Shown: positions 22,101 to 33,777, numbered from the stretch's first letter. The stretch: 64,000 bases of DNA from Leptodontidium sp. MPI-SDFR-AT-0119 (GCA_020726505.1 JAHLEZ010000002.1:496001-560000), one strand, 5' to 3'. Program-made: numbers and translations. Notes: a model not told the origin generated them from the sequence alone.

Positions 22101-23649
22101 AGGACCAACAGCCGTTGCAAACTTCACGATTGGCAAGCGGCGACGAAACGAATACTCACAGCAACGAGAAGAGGATTTCGAATTCGAACTCCGCAAAACG
22201 AAAGACATGCCCATCCTCCTCTACGATCCGTCCTCACGCCGCGCCTGGCTCGTCTCAACACTCAGCGTGATCCTCCACCTCGCACACATCTACGCACACA
22301 TCTTCCCCTCCCGCGTAACACTGTACAACAAACGCATCCCGCTCCCCTACGCAGAACCATCTTCCGACGGCGGCGCCGCAGCATTGAATACCATCCTCAA
22401 AAACCACTCGCTAGTGATCTACCAATCCGAAATCACGAAACAGACACGGACATTTCTAGACTTGATCCGCGAGATATACTTCTCGCTCATGCTGGTAGTC
22501 GACAAAGACTCGGCGCGACCTCCAGCTGCGAAAACAGGTATGCGTAGGCGCGCGTTCCTCTCGGGCTGGGAGCTCAAAGCTATCGTCGAGACGCCGCAGT
22601 TTCCGCAGGATAAGGAATGTCCGCTCCTCCCATCAAGCGGTGGATGGTTCGAGGTCTCGTCGTCGGTTCTGGTGTTGTTCTGTGATGGGCTTGGAGAGGT
22701 TATCAGGCCATGTGAAAGCGGGAGGAGGAATTTCCTGTGCGAGAGGTGGAGGGGTGTGCCAACTGGGAAGGATTATCTAGCTGCTAGTGTGGAGATGCTC
22801 ATGGTACTTAGTGAGAGGTGTGGGTTTGGCGATAGTTGCGAGATGGTGGGCCCCGGCGTTGTGTGGGAAAGAGGCGATGAGATTGGTGAGCAGGGCGGGA
22901 TTTTTGCGGACTGTAGACATGGTGCTGGAGGGGGCAAGTGTTATAGACCGCTGCAGAAGTTGAGGAGGATTAAGCCTGCGAGGATGTTCTCAAGGAGTCG
23001 GGATCGAGAGAGGGGGAGGAGTAGGGCGGGGAGTCGACCGGGTGTTATGGTTGCGAGTGGGGATGGGATGGGGGCTGGGAGAGGAAGGGGGAGTCCGAAT
23101 GGTGCTGTTATCTTTGGAAAGAGGTCGAGGGGGATTCCGAAGCTGAGTGTTAATATCACTTTTTCGAGGGGGAGTGGTGATGAGGCTGAGCGGGGAGCAT
23201 TGGGAATACGATCGTCGTCGTCTGCGGTCCGCGATACGAGAGTCACGACGAGGAGGAATGGAGAATACCCACCTGGAGCCGTGGAGTTCAATTCTTATTC
23301 CGAGTCTGATGAAGATGAGACTGCGATGTTGGGAGATACCGGTGGTGACATCAGAGGTGGAGGGCCGTTGATTCGTGTGGTTGAGAGTGAGTTTGGCGAC
23401 GGGGCTGATCCGCCGCCATACCGACCTGGGGCTGGTGGGGACAGGGCTATTAGTGATGGGTTAATTCTGGTGAGTGAGAAGGGAAGGGATGGTGTGGATT
23501 ATAATGGCATCGTCGTGTATGGCATTAGGATCCAGACTACGTGGGTTGTGGGAGCGGTTGTTTTCTATGTTGTTTTTGTGGGGATGATGAATTTGAGGAG
23601 TGGTGACTCGGCTGGGGTGTGGGTAGTTGGGAAGGAGAAGATGGTTTGA
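19186..23649 (+). CDS. Ubiquitin-like-domain protein fused to a large fungal-specific protein
   Basis: Model with five exons: 19186-19589, 19635-19784, 19836-19983, 20035-20276, 20322-23649; introns 45, 51, 51 and 45 bp; 1423 aa. Residues 1-190 (MSFGLSVGDISTTI start) are helical, as in N-termini of fungal STAND/UBL proteins. About 195-305 resemble the fungal ubiquitin-like domain (VILNDALGRQAPFHLEY ... GGDFVLWSRS ... GDVVDMSIAL) ending in CPVCG. The long fifth exon encodes a protein type I know only as a fungal family of unknown function (AEFLTSGNALANLGQNIRKS, VLQGLSTMLVPTR, RRAFLGWSKEANIYLGTKE). It ends with an Arg/Gly-rich region and a C-terminal membrane helix (TTWVVGAVVFYVVFVGMMNL). The last exon has no ATG before 20764, which argues for joining. 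Alternative: two genes, the first ending at 20312 without the last splice and the second starting at 20764. Confidence 0.6.
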
Positions 23650-24474
23650 TTGTGAGGTTTCCATTTCAGGGTGGGTCAGATTTGAGGTGTTGTTGGAGGA
23701 TTTTGATGTCGTCTCTGGCGTTCTGGGAATGGGTAGTGTGGGGGTTTGAGCGATTTCCGTTAGCGATTGACGACGATATGAGGTTTACAGAACTCTATGT
23801 CTTTGTTTGAAGATGAATAGTATATATATATATTGGGTTCCGCTGCTCTCCCAAGCTCAATATATGTAGTCATTCAATTGATTAATTAATTAGAAGATAG
23901 TATTCCTATTAATTGTTAAAGGCATGGCAATTGATTGTTAATTTCAAGCGAGCTGTGGTTACTTTTGTTGGCCAATGTGCTCATGTTGGTAGCCAACGTC
24001 AACATGTCCCAAAGTGGAGTAAAGAAATGGGGAGATCTAACCACCATAATTACCTACCTTTACCTGTCTATGATTCATTTTTGGAATGTATTCCAACGTC
24101 TGTTAAGCACTTTCAGGTTCGGCTTCTTAGGCATACCGAGGATTCAAAACAGTATCCCCCTGACGAGAATCTAAAGAGCGAAGGTGCGAAAACAATAAGA
24201 ATCAAGAATAGGTCATCTGCAGTATCTTAAGTCATTTGATCCTTTTTGTGAAATTCCGCGGAAAGAGAAATTTAGAGACCCAAGAAATACCCGCAAACCG
24301 AGAACTGAGGCCGATCGAGTCGAAAGAAATGTTACAATTTCAAATGTAAGATACTTGCATAATCGGCAAACTTAAGTCCCAAATGAATGACTGTAAATTC
24401 AAGCGATCATCAGCAAATTTCCTCACTCAGAGGAATGGGATTCTAGCAGGAACATCCGGGACTTCAAACGGAAA
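23650..24474. other. Intergenic (about 0.8 kb)
   Basis: Contains a (TA)n tract at about 23,820-23,833 and AT-rich sequence. Short frames near 23,913-24,230 lack domains or splice support. Convergent 3' regions. Confidence 0.35.
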
Positions 24475-24879
24475 TTACAGTAAGGTTACATACGTGAACT
24501 TCCACCCTGCATTCTCTCTCACTCCACCCCTCTTGCAGAGATCGATGAGGATCTTCAACTTCTTGTAGCAGTCGTCGTCATTGAGGTTGAAAGGGGTGTG
24601 ACGATTCAGGTTCCTGATTTCGAACCTGATGTGGCTACCGACTCCGCTTGGATTGTTGATGCAGGCTCGTTTATTCTCTCCAGGAGCGAAGACAACTTGA
24701 AAGGCACCTTTGATGCCATCGTAGCCTTTATAGGCTCTTCCAGCGCGATAGGCTGGCGCTTGGTCTCCAGACCATAGGTTGCCGCTACCATAGCAAGTGG
24801 GATCATCTTGAGCTTGGCTTGGGTTGATGACACTAGCTAGGAGTATCATGCAGCTGGCTAGAGTTCCCGAGAACTTCAT
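24475..24879 (-). CDS. Small secreted cysteine-containing protein
   Basis: The start at 24879 begins a signal peptide (MKFSGTLASCMILLASV, cut near residue 23). The mature part has evenly placed cysteines (CYGSGNLW, RACINNPSG, DDDCYKKLKILIDLCKRGG) and ends GWKF. The pattern (C near the N-terminus, RFEI in the middle, a C...C pair before GG and GW near the end) matches small secreted proteins common in plant- and soil-associated fungi. A GTATGT donor occurs right after GWKF, so the true last residues probably lie in a further exon downstream; the stop at 24475 would then be intronic. The final exon could not be fixed. Function unknown; candidate effector. Confidence 0.65.
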   Translation of the reverse strand: MKFSGTLASCMILLASVINPSQAQDDPTCYGSGNLWSGDQAPAYRAGRAYKGYDGIKGAFQVVFAPGENKRACINNPSGVGSHIRFEIRNLNRHTPFNLNDDDCYKKLKILIDLCKRGGVRENAGWKFTYVTLL

Positions 24880-26765
24880 TGTGGCTGATTGGGGGTTGAT
24901 GGAGGATTGGTGTAGAGTGTTTCGATGGTCAAATGAAAGTCAGAGTGATGCATTTGTCTGTAGGTTCTTCGATTGTTGGCTGTGTACTACCCCAATCATC
25001 GAGGTTGGTGAAGATGCTACGAAAGTAATCTACAGAAAGAGGAGGGTTCTAATAGATAATCAAACTCCATGAGATAATGATGGTCAAAAGAAATGTGGTC
25101 ACTCTGATTTTCCCTCGCGAACTGCCTCGGAATCAAAGATTTCCTGCCTCGACAAAAGAGTCCCCATATTCCAGATCGTTAACTCGCACATGGCAATTAT
25201 GCACGACCAAACGATCGTAATCTCGGCTTGGGAAACAAACTTGGGACCCCGACAAGTTGATGTGATGTGCCTTTTGTTTCCTTACACTCCGGTAAGATCA
25301 CCGGAATTAGACACTTCCTGCTAATTACACGCTAACTTGTATCACGTTAAATTGCCCTCATGACCAGATTTTATTTTGTTGCTGATGACAATCTCGTAGC
25401 ATCTTGACCATGCTCCAAATCTCCGAAATTCCGGGGCATTTTCCGAGACTCCGTATCTCTCGTACTCGGTTTTTAATTAATTTAGATATCTCAAGTATTT
25501 GGGGTAGTGTTTAAGGCGTGATCTTGGCATTTTCTTCACGGCCTAGCCAGTCATCCTTCATGATCCGTATTCAATTGCTGCAGCAAGAATCAACCCACCA
25601 AATCCCTCTAAAGCTGTGTGGAAAATAATAAAGAATCACAAGGTTGACCTCTGTAATGAAATTTATATGTTATAAAATGTACACTAAGCGGTAGCGTTAG
25701 TGGTATGTGCATTTGAGTGTTACTGTCGGAATCCTGACCTAAGATGACAGGCTGGCCAGCAAAATGCCATTTGGGAGCAGCAATATATCGCAATTTCTAC
25801 GTCTGCTTAACAGACTCGTTTTGGCGACGGCATTAACCAAGCACATGCAACCCGGCAAAGAATTATTTTGTTGGGTTTGAAGGTTTTGTTAGGTATGGAA
25901 CAGTCATGATAGTTTGTGACCTGTGAACAGATGAATGCTAACCCAACTAATAGAGACAGATTTGCAAATGAACTTGGATATTGAGTGCATTCTAGTAAAA
26001 CGGACGTCTTTATTGACTTTTGAGATCAAGGTTTTTGTCGGACTGATACCTCCAGTACCTGAAGTACTCTGGCGGAAGTCAACAACGCTAAAAGGCTTTA
26101 AGCGAGGTGCTGATCCATTTACTGTAACTGGTTGATGAGAACGAGAATGCGCTTCAAGGCAATGAAAGGGATTCTTACTAATAAGACTTCCTAATTAGAT
26201 TGGTTAGCTTGCCCATCGGCGGCTTCTTGGTGTACCTCGTACTACGGACTGACATTTTAAGCGATGTTTGGTTTGGAGGATCTGCGACGCCTCACCATCC
26301 AAATTCAGGGGAAGTGGGGCAGATTCTCTCGTATTTCCCCGCTTTCGTCTCATCTTTTGCTCGCCTACCCTGGAGCCCGTCTCAAAGTTTGGTAATGAAA
26401 TGGAAGGATCTGTCTGAAACCCGGTTTCCTCGACTTCTAATTGGAGGGATTCCATCCGAAGAAGGTTTCCCAGGATCTGGTTGTTCGGATCGCAAAAGTG
26501 AAGCGAGATCCAGAGTACGGGAGGGAATGAGAGGAAGGCTGAAGCGTTCATGCTAGCCAGAGCTAGGATGAGAGGTGCTCCATACATAAGCAGCTCAAAA
26601 TCTTCAACGTACTGAAGAATTCATCTTACACTTTGCATTCGTCTTCCATTCTCATTCTTTGAAGTAGACTGGTCTCTTCACGTTTTTCATTCAATTACAT
26701 TCTTTTACAAATCACATTCGTTTCTTGTATAATTGTTATACCTAGCCACTCAACTACCTGCAATC
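24880..26765. other. Intergenic (about 1.9 kb)
   Basis: Divergent promoter space between two secreted-protein genes. Open frames near 26,200-26,590 overlap each other on both strands and show no domain. A T/C-rich leader precedes the 26766 start. No gene supported. Confidence 0.4.
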
Positions 26766-27516
26766 ATGAAGAGCTTCACCACCATTCTTGTCTGCTCGCT
26801 CGCAGCTTTCGTCGCTGCATCACCTGCACGAGGCAACAGGGCGAAAGCCAAAGCTGCAGCCGCCGCCGCCGCAGCTGCAGCAGCTGGTGGTGCAGGAGTT
26901 GCAGGAGTTGCCGCTGGAACTGGAGCAGGGGTTGCTGCTGGAACTGGAGCAGGTGCAACAGCATCTGGCTTGACAGGAAGCGTCACACGAGGGGCCGACA
27001 CGATTGTCATGAAAGAAGTTGGAGGTATCCCAGGCAACGAATGTCTTACCTTCCGCAATAACGGTACTTTATACCCACCAGTGCTTCATAGTTTAGAACT
27101 AATATTCTTCTCTCAGGTGAAATCGTCGATGCGGCCTGCGTCAACACTGCTGCAGATCGTCAAGTCACTCCCTCCACGAATGCTGCTGGTGCCAACGTCC
27201 TTCTCGTCCAGAGAGGTTTCGATGCTGGATTTAGACCAGATCTTGTTGGAGTTCAGGCCTGTATTGGTTTCAATGGGACGACATTCAAGGCCGTTGATTG
27301 TGCAGGAAGTGATGAGATGGTTAGTCTTGTGGGCGGGGAATTGGCGACTGCGAATGGAGCATGCCAGAGCGGGCATGATGACAAGGTGAGATATCCCATT
27401 CAAAAACTTTCAAAGACCTTAGACTGATGGTTTACCAGGCTCAGCTCACGGTTGATGCCACTGGTACCAATTGTGTTGGTGTCACACTGACCACAGTAAC
27501 TCCTACAGCACCATAA
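26766..27516 (+). CDS. Secreted protein with Ala/Gly-rich linker
   Basis: Three exons (26766-27063, 27117-27385, 27439-27516), both introns 53 bp with GAACTAAT- and GACTGATG-like branch sites; 214 aa. A signal peptide (residues 1-19) is followed by a basic patch and a long Ala run, then GA/GV-rich repeats (to about residue 75), then a globular part with paired cysteines (NECLTFRNNG, DAACVNTAADR, GVQACIGFNG, AVDCAG, GACQSG, TNCVGV). The Ala/Gly tract is probably a flexible or surface-associating linker. No known family recognised. Extracellular location is well supported; role unknown. Confidence 0.8.
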
Positions 27517-27623
27517 ATGCTCAAAGTTCGTAGACACAGTTATCTTCAATTATAACAAGATTCTGCAATATATTGCCATGTATCGCCATGCATGGTCTTT
27601 CGATAAAATCTCAACCCAGAAAA

Positions 27624-28194
27624 TTAATCCTCAAATATCCCATCAGCTCTTTTTCTGGCTGCAACTTCTGGCGTTGTGGCAAACACACTCCTTTCTCTGA
27701 TCTTCAACCTGTCATGATGCCCATCGCCTTCACTAAATCCATCTTCTTCGTCATCATTAGGAACCCAATTGAAATCAATGTCTTCATATTCTAAGACCTT
27801 GTACTCGTTCTCTGTATGGAACCAGAGCTTCCTTGTAACCAACAAATATCGACCCTTGTGATCATGCCCTATGGGAGGCACCACAAAGCGGGAGAAAGCC
27901 CACCATATGGCACCACAAGCCAATATATACCATCCGACAGCTCCAGTAGTGTGCCATGGAATATCTTGAGTCGTTTTGAGTTGTGGAGGTACCCACTTTG
28001 TTGCTACAGGTTATAGATTCTCGAGACCAAAGACTAAAACCTACAGTGCAGCTAACGAAAGGACTAACTTTGAACCCAGAGTTTCGTGAATGCTCTTTCC
28101 AGTTACGACTAGAGAAAATGCGCAAATATACGAGCCCAAACCCAATGAAAGTACTGAAGATGGCTTCGATGGTGTCCTGGGATTCCAGCACTCG
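27624..28194 (-). CDS. Probable small membrane protein, at least two exons
   Basis: The 3' exon (28003-27624) reads WVPPQLKTTQDIPWH, a hydrophobic helix (AVGWYILACGAIWWAFSRFV), then a charged tail ending ARKRADGIFED. A candidate upstream exon (about 28194-28107: LESQDTIEAIFSTFIGFGLV) joins it in phase through a 103-bp GTAACT...GTAG intron. Together they look like a two-helix membrane protein. The 5' end and start codon were not found, so the gene is incomplete as modelled. Function unknown. Confidence 0.4.
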
Positions 28195-29308
28195 ATGTTA
28201 GGGTCTACACTTTTGGCAACAGCGGACCTGGTGAGCACATTAGCTTCAGATCTTCACGCGGTATGATAACCTTTTGCATGCTACCATTTCCTTAGACGGC
28301 ATTTGGTGGAAGAATCAAACTGACAGACGGCGTGTCAAATCTGTACCAATTTCAGGAAGCACTCACTGGCTACCGGCCAGTACAGAATTTGTGAGTACTC
28401 TTATCTGCCGGGATCGCTCTCAGGAATTGACAGTGTCCCAGACTTGATATTCTCACGACCATGAGATGAATGAACATCATGGATTGTAAGAGTGCAGTTT
28501 TGGTACTTTTACAAAGTTTAGACTGAACCAGCTCTGGTTTCGCCAGGAAGTGACAGGAGGGGACCAACAGTATCAGAAGTCACATCTAGTTCCTTGAATT
28601 GGTATGAGAGAAGTCAATATTCCACAGCTTCGAGCTTCCAGTCAACTATGACGAGACCAACAACTATAACCTCTCTCACAAGAGGTGAAAATGGTGGGCT
28701 AGGGTTTTTGAACCCCCGAAGGAACCGATCTTGGTTTTCTTTCTCCGCCCCTCCGGACAGAGCACATCCAGGCGTCCGGAGGTGCAGAGCATGTCTCTCA
28801 TGCGCATTCCTAGTAAGCCCATTTGCCTTCACTTTATTTCACAGAGCTAATTTGAGTCTGAAATAGTGGGCAGACAATCGGCAACTCTGCAGACATCAAA
28901 CTGCGCTTGCCGACGAAAAGACAAGGAGTTGAAGTGCACACACTCGGTCATTCGCGGCGTCAACAGCGAACCTGATCCGTGGCCTATGTGTTTACTGAAC
29001 AAAAGTTTATTTTCTCGGGCGTCCCGTTGTTAGCTGTTACACAGGGCAGAGCTGTCAGCATGCATCTTATTTATGCATGGCCACGAAACCCCACATGTGT
29101 GGACGCATTGGACATCCGACCAAGCCATACGTTTTGTTTTCGTCGGAATGATTCCTCTGTTTTTCTGGCTTGTGATACAGTCCAGACTTGTGGTACTTAA
29201 AGCTGGTCAGTCCGCCAGGCTTCAAAATAGTTCCCAACACTGCTTCTTTCGGTTTCGAAGTTCAACTTTCGCCAGACAGTGTGACTTTGAGGCTTCAAGA
29301 CGTCTACT
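28195..29308. other. Intergenic (about 1.1 kb)
   Basis: Promoter region of the reductase at 29309 and unresolved 5' region of the minus-strand membrane protein. No tRNA or other RNA recognised. Confidence 0.35.
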
Positions 29309-30420
29309 ATGGCATTACCAAAATCCAAGAACGAGCTAGTGCTCATCAGTGGAGTGAATGGTTATATTGCATCCCAAACCGCCAAATCATTTTTAGATGC
29401 AGGCTACTCCGTCCGAGGAACAGCTCGGTCGCTTGCCTCCGCCTCCAATCTAATTCGAGCTTTGCAACTTTATGTTGACGCTGGACGATTCGAAGTGGTG
29501 GAAGTGAAAGACATCGTCGTGCCAGGAGCCTTCGATGAAACAGTGAAAGGTATGTGCAGAAAGAGAAATTGTACTTGTTGAAAGCTAAGGAAAGCTAAAT
29601 GGATGTCTTAACAGAAGTCAATGCGGTCGCCCACATGGCTTCACCAGTTTCACAATTCTTCACAGATCCCGATCCTATTATTCGCACAGCAGTTGAAGGA
29701 ACACTTTCAATTCTCCATTCGGCTTTGGCATACGGCGGTAGCCAGTTGAGATCTGTAGTCCTCATGTCGTCAGTCGGAACTGTAATGGAACCTAAGACTG
29801 GTCCATACACTTTCACCGAAGCCGACTGGAATAGCGTCTCTGAATCAGAAGTCGCTCGACTAGGTAAAGATACACCAGGCGGCCACATCTACCGTGCCAG
29901 CAAGATCGCAGCTGAGAAAGCATTCTGGAAGTTCCGCGACGAAAACCACCCAAACTTCACCATGACCACTATTAACCCGACATATGTCTGCGGACCGCCT
30001 CTCGTACTGCCTGACGATCCGGCAAATATCAATGAGACGGTTCGAGCTGTTTGGAAGATCTTGTCTGGTCAGGCAATCCCGCCCCCTCTAGGTGCATCGG
30101 GATCTTTTGTCGATGTGAGGGATGTTGCTGAACTGATGGTATTCGGTGTTGAGAAGAGCCATGTTGCTAATGGACAGAGATACATTGCTTGTGCGGGTGT
30201 GGGTGGTGAGCAGGCCATTGCTGATATCCTGAATGAAGCATACCCAAATCGCGAGCTTGCTCGTGGCGAGCCTGGGAAGGGGTATTTGCCAACTTTTGGT
30301 TTTGCGGGAGATGGGCCAAAGATAGATGCGACTAAAGCTTCTCAAGCGAGGGGGAAAGAATGGATTGGGTATAAACAGAGTGTTCTCGATGCCGCGAAAG
30401 CTTTTGAGCATTATCTTTGA
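29309..30420 (+). CDS. NAD(P)-dependent epimerase/ketoreductase (GRE2/dihydroflavonol-reductase-like)
   Basis: Two exons (29309-29549 and 29615-30420, 65-bp intron) give 348 aa. The N-terminus carries an extended-SDR dinucleotide loop (SGVNGYIA, residues 14-21; the usual TGxxGxxA has Ser in place of Thr). Then come RGTARS (cofactor Arg), HMASPV, MSSVGTV with the catalytic Ser, and YRASK with catalytic Tyr/Lys. TINPTYVCGPP and DVRDVAEL are typical of the GRE2/YDR541c group. Members reduce aldehydes or ketones such as methylglyoxal using NADPH, in the cytosol. The intron is secure because splicing creates EVNAVAHMASP in the conserved place. The exact substrate is unknown. Confidence 0.9.
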
Positions 30421-30920
30421 GTAGGGAGGAAGGGCTGGGGAATCTAAATGTTCTTGCAAGACTTTTGCTTCAACGGGTCTCATGACTGTGGGGGAACTAT
30501 CTTACTCAAAGAATTATCTTGGGTCGAATCTTCGAGTATCGGTGGCTACTCGCCTGCCATATCGTACCTCCCAAGGGAAACTAAGGGTTGTTGATATTGG
30601 TAACCGAATTGAGCGAAAATAGGCCGTTCCTCTCGAGCCAGGACTTGTTGCCAGGTTCCGTCCATAGAGGATGATTCAACTCTCCTGGCCGGCTATAAAG
30701 AAGGTTAAAGTATAGCGTTCCGGATCTGGGAGATGCTGCTTGTTGTTCAAGTCTGGAAGTAAGTGTTTGTAGGTTCTTTGTTGATCCCTTTTGAGTACCT
30801 AGTTTTAACACCTTCTTTGTTTTGGTTCTTATAGAAAGCAACAGCAATGGAAATCTCCCTTCCCCCCCTCCGATTGAAATGTTTGGAAGCTGGCCTTTGT
30901 ATATTGTATAACTCAGCAAG
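30421..30920. other. Intergenic
   Basis: Reductase 3' region and promoter of the 2EXR-type gene. Frames on the minus strand here overlap the next gene's leader and show no domain. Confidence 0.4.
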
Positions 30921-32083
30921 ATGAATCGTTTCCAAAACTTGCTGCACCTTGTGCCTCCGCCAGATCCGGCTCCCACCCCACCAGATCCACGGTCGCTCGC
31001 GCCGTTTGACACTTTCCATTGCTTCAAGCTCCTCCCTTTGGAGATACAGATAGAAATATGTGAGTGAGAGCAAACACGATAGATATTTTAGGGTGCGTTT
31101 GAAGCAGAACTAACTGTCATCGCTACGTAGGGGCCAAAGCTTTTCGCGGCTTTGCAAGAGTGGATTCTACATTTCCGCCGCCAGACACGAGCCTATACCC
31201 ATTCGACCCTCTGCTGTTCAAAAGAGATTCTTACGATAGAAAAAACCTATATCGTTCTACTGAGCCGAACTTGATTACAATTAGGATCAAATTCCATCCC
31301 ATCTTCGTGAACCGTCGACCTTTGCATGGCAGGTACGCTCGTGGGTGTCCGTACTCAAGAAGACGTATCGACTTGAGATTCAGCATGTTTACACCTAACC
31401 CTGAGTATGACCCAGCTAGAGTTATGCGACTAGTTCATAAATCCTCCAAAGATTTGTACGAGCGCTACAAGCCTAGGTTTCTCCAGTAAGCTCCCGTTCT
31501 CCTTAAGTTATGGTCCAGTCTAGCAAATAGTGCTTGGGCGCTCTTCCTCAAGCTGGCGATTCACCAAAAGACATAAGCTGACCTGCAAAATAGACTTGGA
31601 GGCGATGGCCCTGAAATTTTCTTCAACCCTGAGCGAGACTTTGTTGAAATGGACGAGATCTCTACGTTCCTACTCGGGTACTATGATAGCCTGACACCCA
31701 GGCATCTCCCATCGGACATCACAGGGTTCAACGAGATACGATTTCTGCAACTGGGCATGCCGACATTCCGATTTCCCCAGTACGGTAACCCACCCCCGGT
31801 AGTCTATCGCGGCATCAACGACTTACGCCGTACCGGACGCCGAGTATTGGGAAGCGTGGTCTTTCCAGAGGATGAAAATCCAAACGTAGAACGAGGTCCG
31901 GTGATGAGAAATGTCACTCCGTATTTCAACACGATGTCAAAGATCTTGTTGTATATGTCAGGTAGAGCTGATAATGATCCACAATTTCACACTTTCCCTG
32001 ATCGGTATCGGTTGTCGTGGGAGGAGGTGGTGGATGCAAGAGCTTTTGCTATGACTTCTGAGGCCTTGCGTTTCTATCAATAA
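30921..32083 (+). CDS. 2EXR-domain-like protein
   Basis: Three exons (30921-31059, 31131-31485, 31594-32083), introns 71 and 108 bp; 327 aa. After a Pro-rich start, FHCFKLLPLEIQIEIW (about residues 32-47) matches the opening of the fungal 2EXR family, where an FxxFxxLPxELRxxIW motif precedes an F-box-like fold; the W codon is created by the first splice. A middle region (NLITIRIKFHPIFVN ... KDLYERYKPRF) and LGGDGPEIFFNPERD fit the layout of the family, whose members often number in the tens in Leotiomycetes. Function is unknown; a link to protein-protein interaction or ubiquitination has been suggested only by the F-box-like shape. Confidence 0.8.
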
Positions 32084-32805
32084 TACAGCCAAGGAAAAAT
32101 ATGTAAACTGCGAAGTGTATATTATTACAATTAAAACCATTTTTTTGTTTCAACTCAAGGCGCGGTAGAGGTGCTGCAATGAAGAGGCTAGGACTTTATT
32201 TAATTTAATTTTGAAGCTTGGAGTACCATGGTCAGTCAAACACTGAGACTGAGAGATGCGCTGAATTTGGAAACATGCATACATGAAGCTCAAAATACGA
32301 CGCCGTTTTAATCATCGGTGTTAGGCGTAGTCGACGTGACGATATCCTAGTATAAGAGTTGCAAGTGTTGTGTCCTTGCACCACCCCCTTTGATACCGAA
32401 TCTGAATGTTTGTAAGCTTCGGTATTCGGGACTTACTACCGGTTGTTGGTAGGTTGCTCGCAGCACCAAGCATTCTTCACACCCACTGGTGAATTGAAAT
32501 TGACTTTCCATCTGCTAGTTTGAGCAAGTCCAGGTTGAGTCCAAATTCGAATTCGGGCTTTTCAAACTCGGCCCGAGTTAGATAAGAAAGACTTCGAAGT
32601 TAACTCGAACTCGGCTACTTACTTAATCCAACCTGTGCCGCTCTGTAAGGATGGAACATCGTTGTACCTCGGCATTTTGTGTCTTCTCATTCTTCTCAAT
32701 CACATTGTCGCGCAACAGCAACGTGAGAAAAAGGGACAACTGAGGAGTTTTGATCCAAACGTCTCCAGTTTGTGGAATTTGTCGAAGCATCCTTGGGGAA
32801 AAGCG
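32084..32805. other. Intergenic (about 0.7 kb)
   Basis: Upstream region of the FSH hydrolase. The hydrolase frame is open back to about 32,635 but lacks an ATG there, so this part is treated as leader. Confidence 0.4.
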
Positions 32806-33546
32806 ATGAGCAAATTACGTATTCTTTGCCTACATGGCTTCACATCCAACGGCAGTGTCCACGCTCACCAAGTACGAGGAATTACGAAGGCATTATCAGC
32901 GGAGTTCGAATTCCTCTTTCCAGATGGTCCCCATGTTACCGAGATTACGGACAAGATGAAGCTTGAGAGCCCCCCGATGAGATCATGGAGCGATTATGTT
33001 GCACAGAACTCAACATCAGGGCACAGGGCCTGGTGGTTTGCCAAAGACCCTGATCCTGCCAAAAATGAGCAGGGCACCTTTCAAGGTCTCGAGCAAAGCC
33101 TCGACTTCCTCGGAGATGTCATTCAGAAGACAGGTCCAGTGCATGCCATATGGGGGTTTAGTCAGGGGGCTGGCTTTGCCGGAATGTTGATGGCTTTGCT
33201 TTCCAATCAACAAATGGACGATCCCCTTCGGACTCGTCTTCCTAGAAACCAACCTGTACCAAGTGCTGGTATTTTTATTGCTGGCTTCAAGTCGAGATTC
33301 CCGCAGTATGAGAGTGCGTATGCATCAGGAATTGAGGTGCCCACTCTACACATAATCGGATCTCAAGACACAGCTGTTACCCCTGAGAGAAGCGAGATTC
33401 TGGTCAAAATTTGCAAGAATCCGACGCTGTTGAGACACGGAGGTGGCCATGATGTCCCTACATCTGAAGAGGAGCAGCAGATAATCATTGCCTTTCTGCG
33501 TCAGAATGTTCGCGCGGCGAGCTCAGATGGCAGGGAGAAGATGTAA
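32806..33546 (+). CDS. FSH-family serine hydrolase
   Basis: Single exon, 246 aa, alpha/beta-hydrolase of the FSH1 family. ILCLHGFTSNG (residues 6-16) forms the oxyanion region, GFSQG holds nucleophile Ser119, GSQD gives Asp188 and GGGHDVP gives His215. The segment FPDGPH and the late W-rich stretch (HRAWWF) are typical of fungal FSH proteins, which hydrolyse unknown small esters. They occur in yeast (Fsh1-3), next to dihydrofolate reductase fusions, and in some biosynthetic clusters. The frame is open ~170 nt upstream, but MSKLRILCLHG is the natural family start. No biosynthetic cluster is seen nearby. Confidence 0.9.
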   Translation: MSKLRILCLHGFTSNGSVHAHQVRGITKALSAEFEFLFPDGPHVTEITDKMKLESPPMRSWSDYVAQNSTSGHRAWWFAKDPDPAKNEQGTFQGLEQSLDFLGDVIQKTGPVHAIWGFSQGAGFAGMLMALLSNQQMDDPLRTRLPRNQPVPSAGIFIAGFKSRFPQYESAYASGIEVPTLHIIGSQDTAVTPERSEILVKICKNPTLLRHGGGHDVPTSEEEQQIIIAFLRQNVRAASSDGREKM

Positions 33547-33662
33547 GAATGTGAACAGTGTGGAAGATGTTGTCAGCTGAATCCGAAGGAAATGGTCTCA
33601 ATTTAATTGAGCGACTTGTGGTCGGATGCTCGGTTTGGTTGGTCTTGCAGGTCCTGCTACTT

Positions 33663-33777
33663 CCTTTATTCAATGGTCTGCAAATGGGTCCTCTCCATTA
33701 CATGGCTGTGAGACGAACCAGCAAATCCCCTTTCCCTAGGAGTGGATGGCCCCATTTGCAGATCATTGAATAAAGGG
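33663..33777. repeat. Near-perfect inverted repeat (29-bp arms)
   Basis: Arm 1 (33663-33691, CCTTTATTCAATGG...) pairs with arm 2 (33748-33777) at 27 of 29 positions, around a loop of about 56 bp. It sits about 115 bp downstream of the hydrolase stop codon. Could be a small MITE-like insertion or a structured 3' UTR. Confidence 0.85.

Noticed and set aside
26200..26587. Overlapping frames of 118 and 127 codons on opposite strands
   Set aside because: No recognisable protein features and no supportive start or splice context; antisense pair of chance frames.
29309..33546. Biosynthetic gene cluster around the reductase and FSH hydrolase
   Set aside because: No polyketide synthase, peptide synthetase or terpene cyclase lies nearby, and the neighbours are a 2EXR protein and housekeeping genes.
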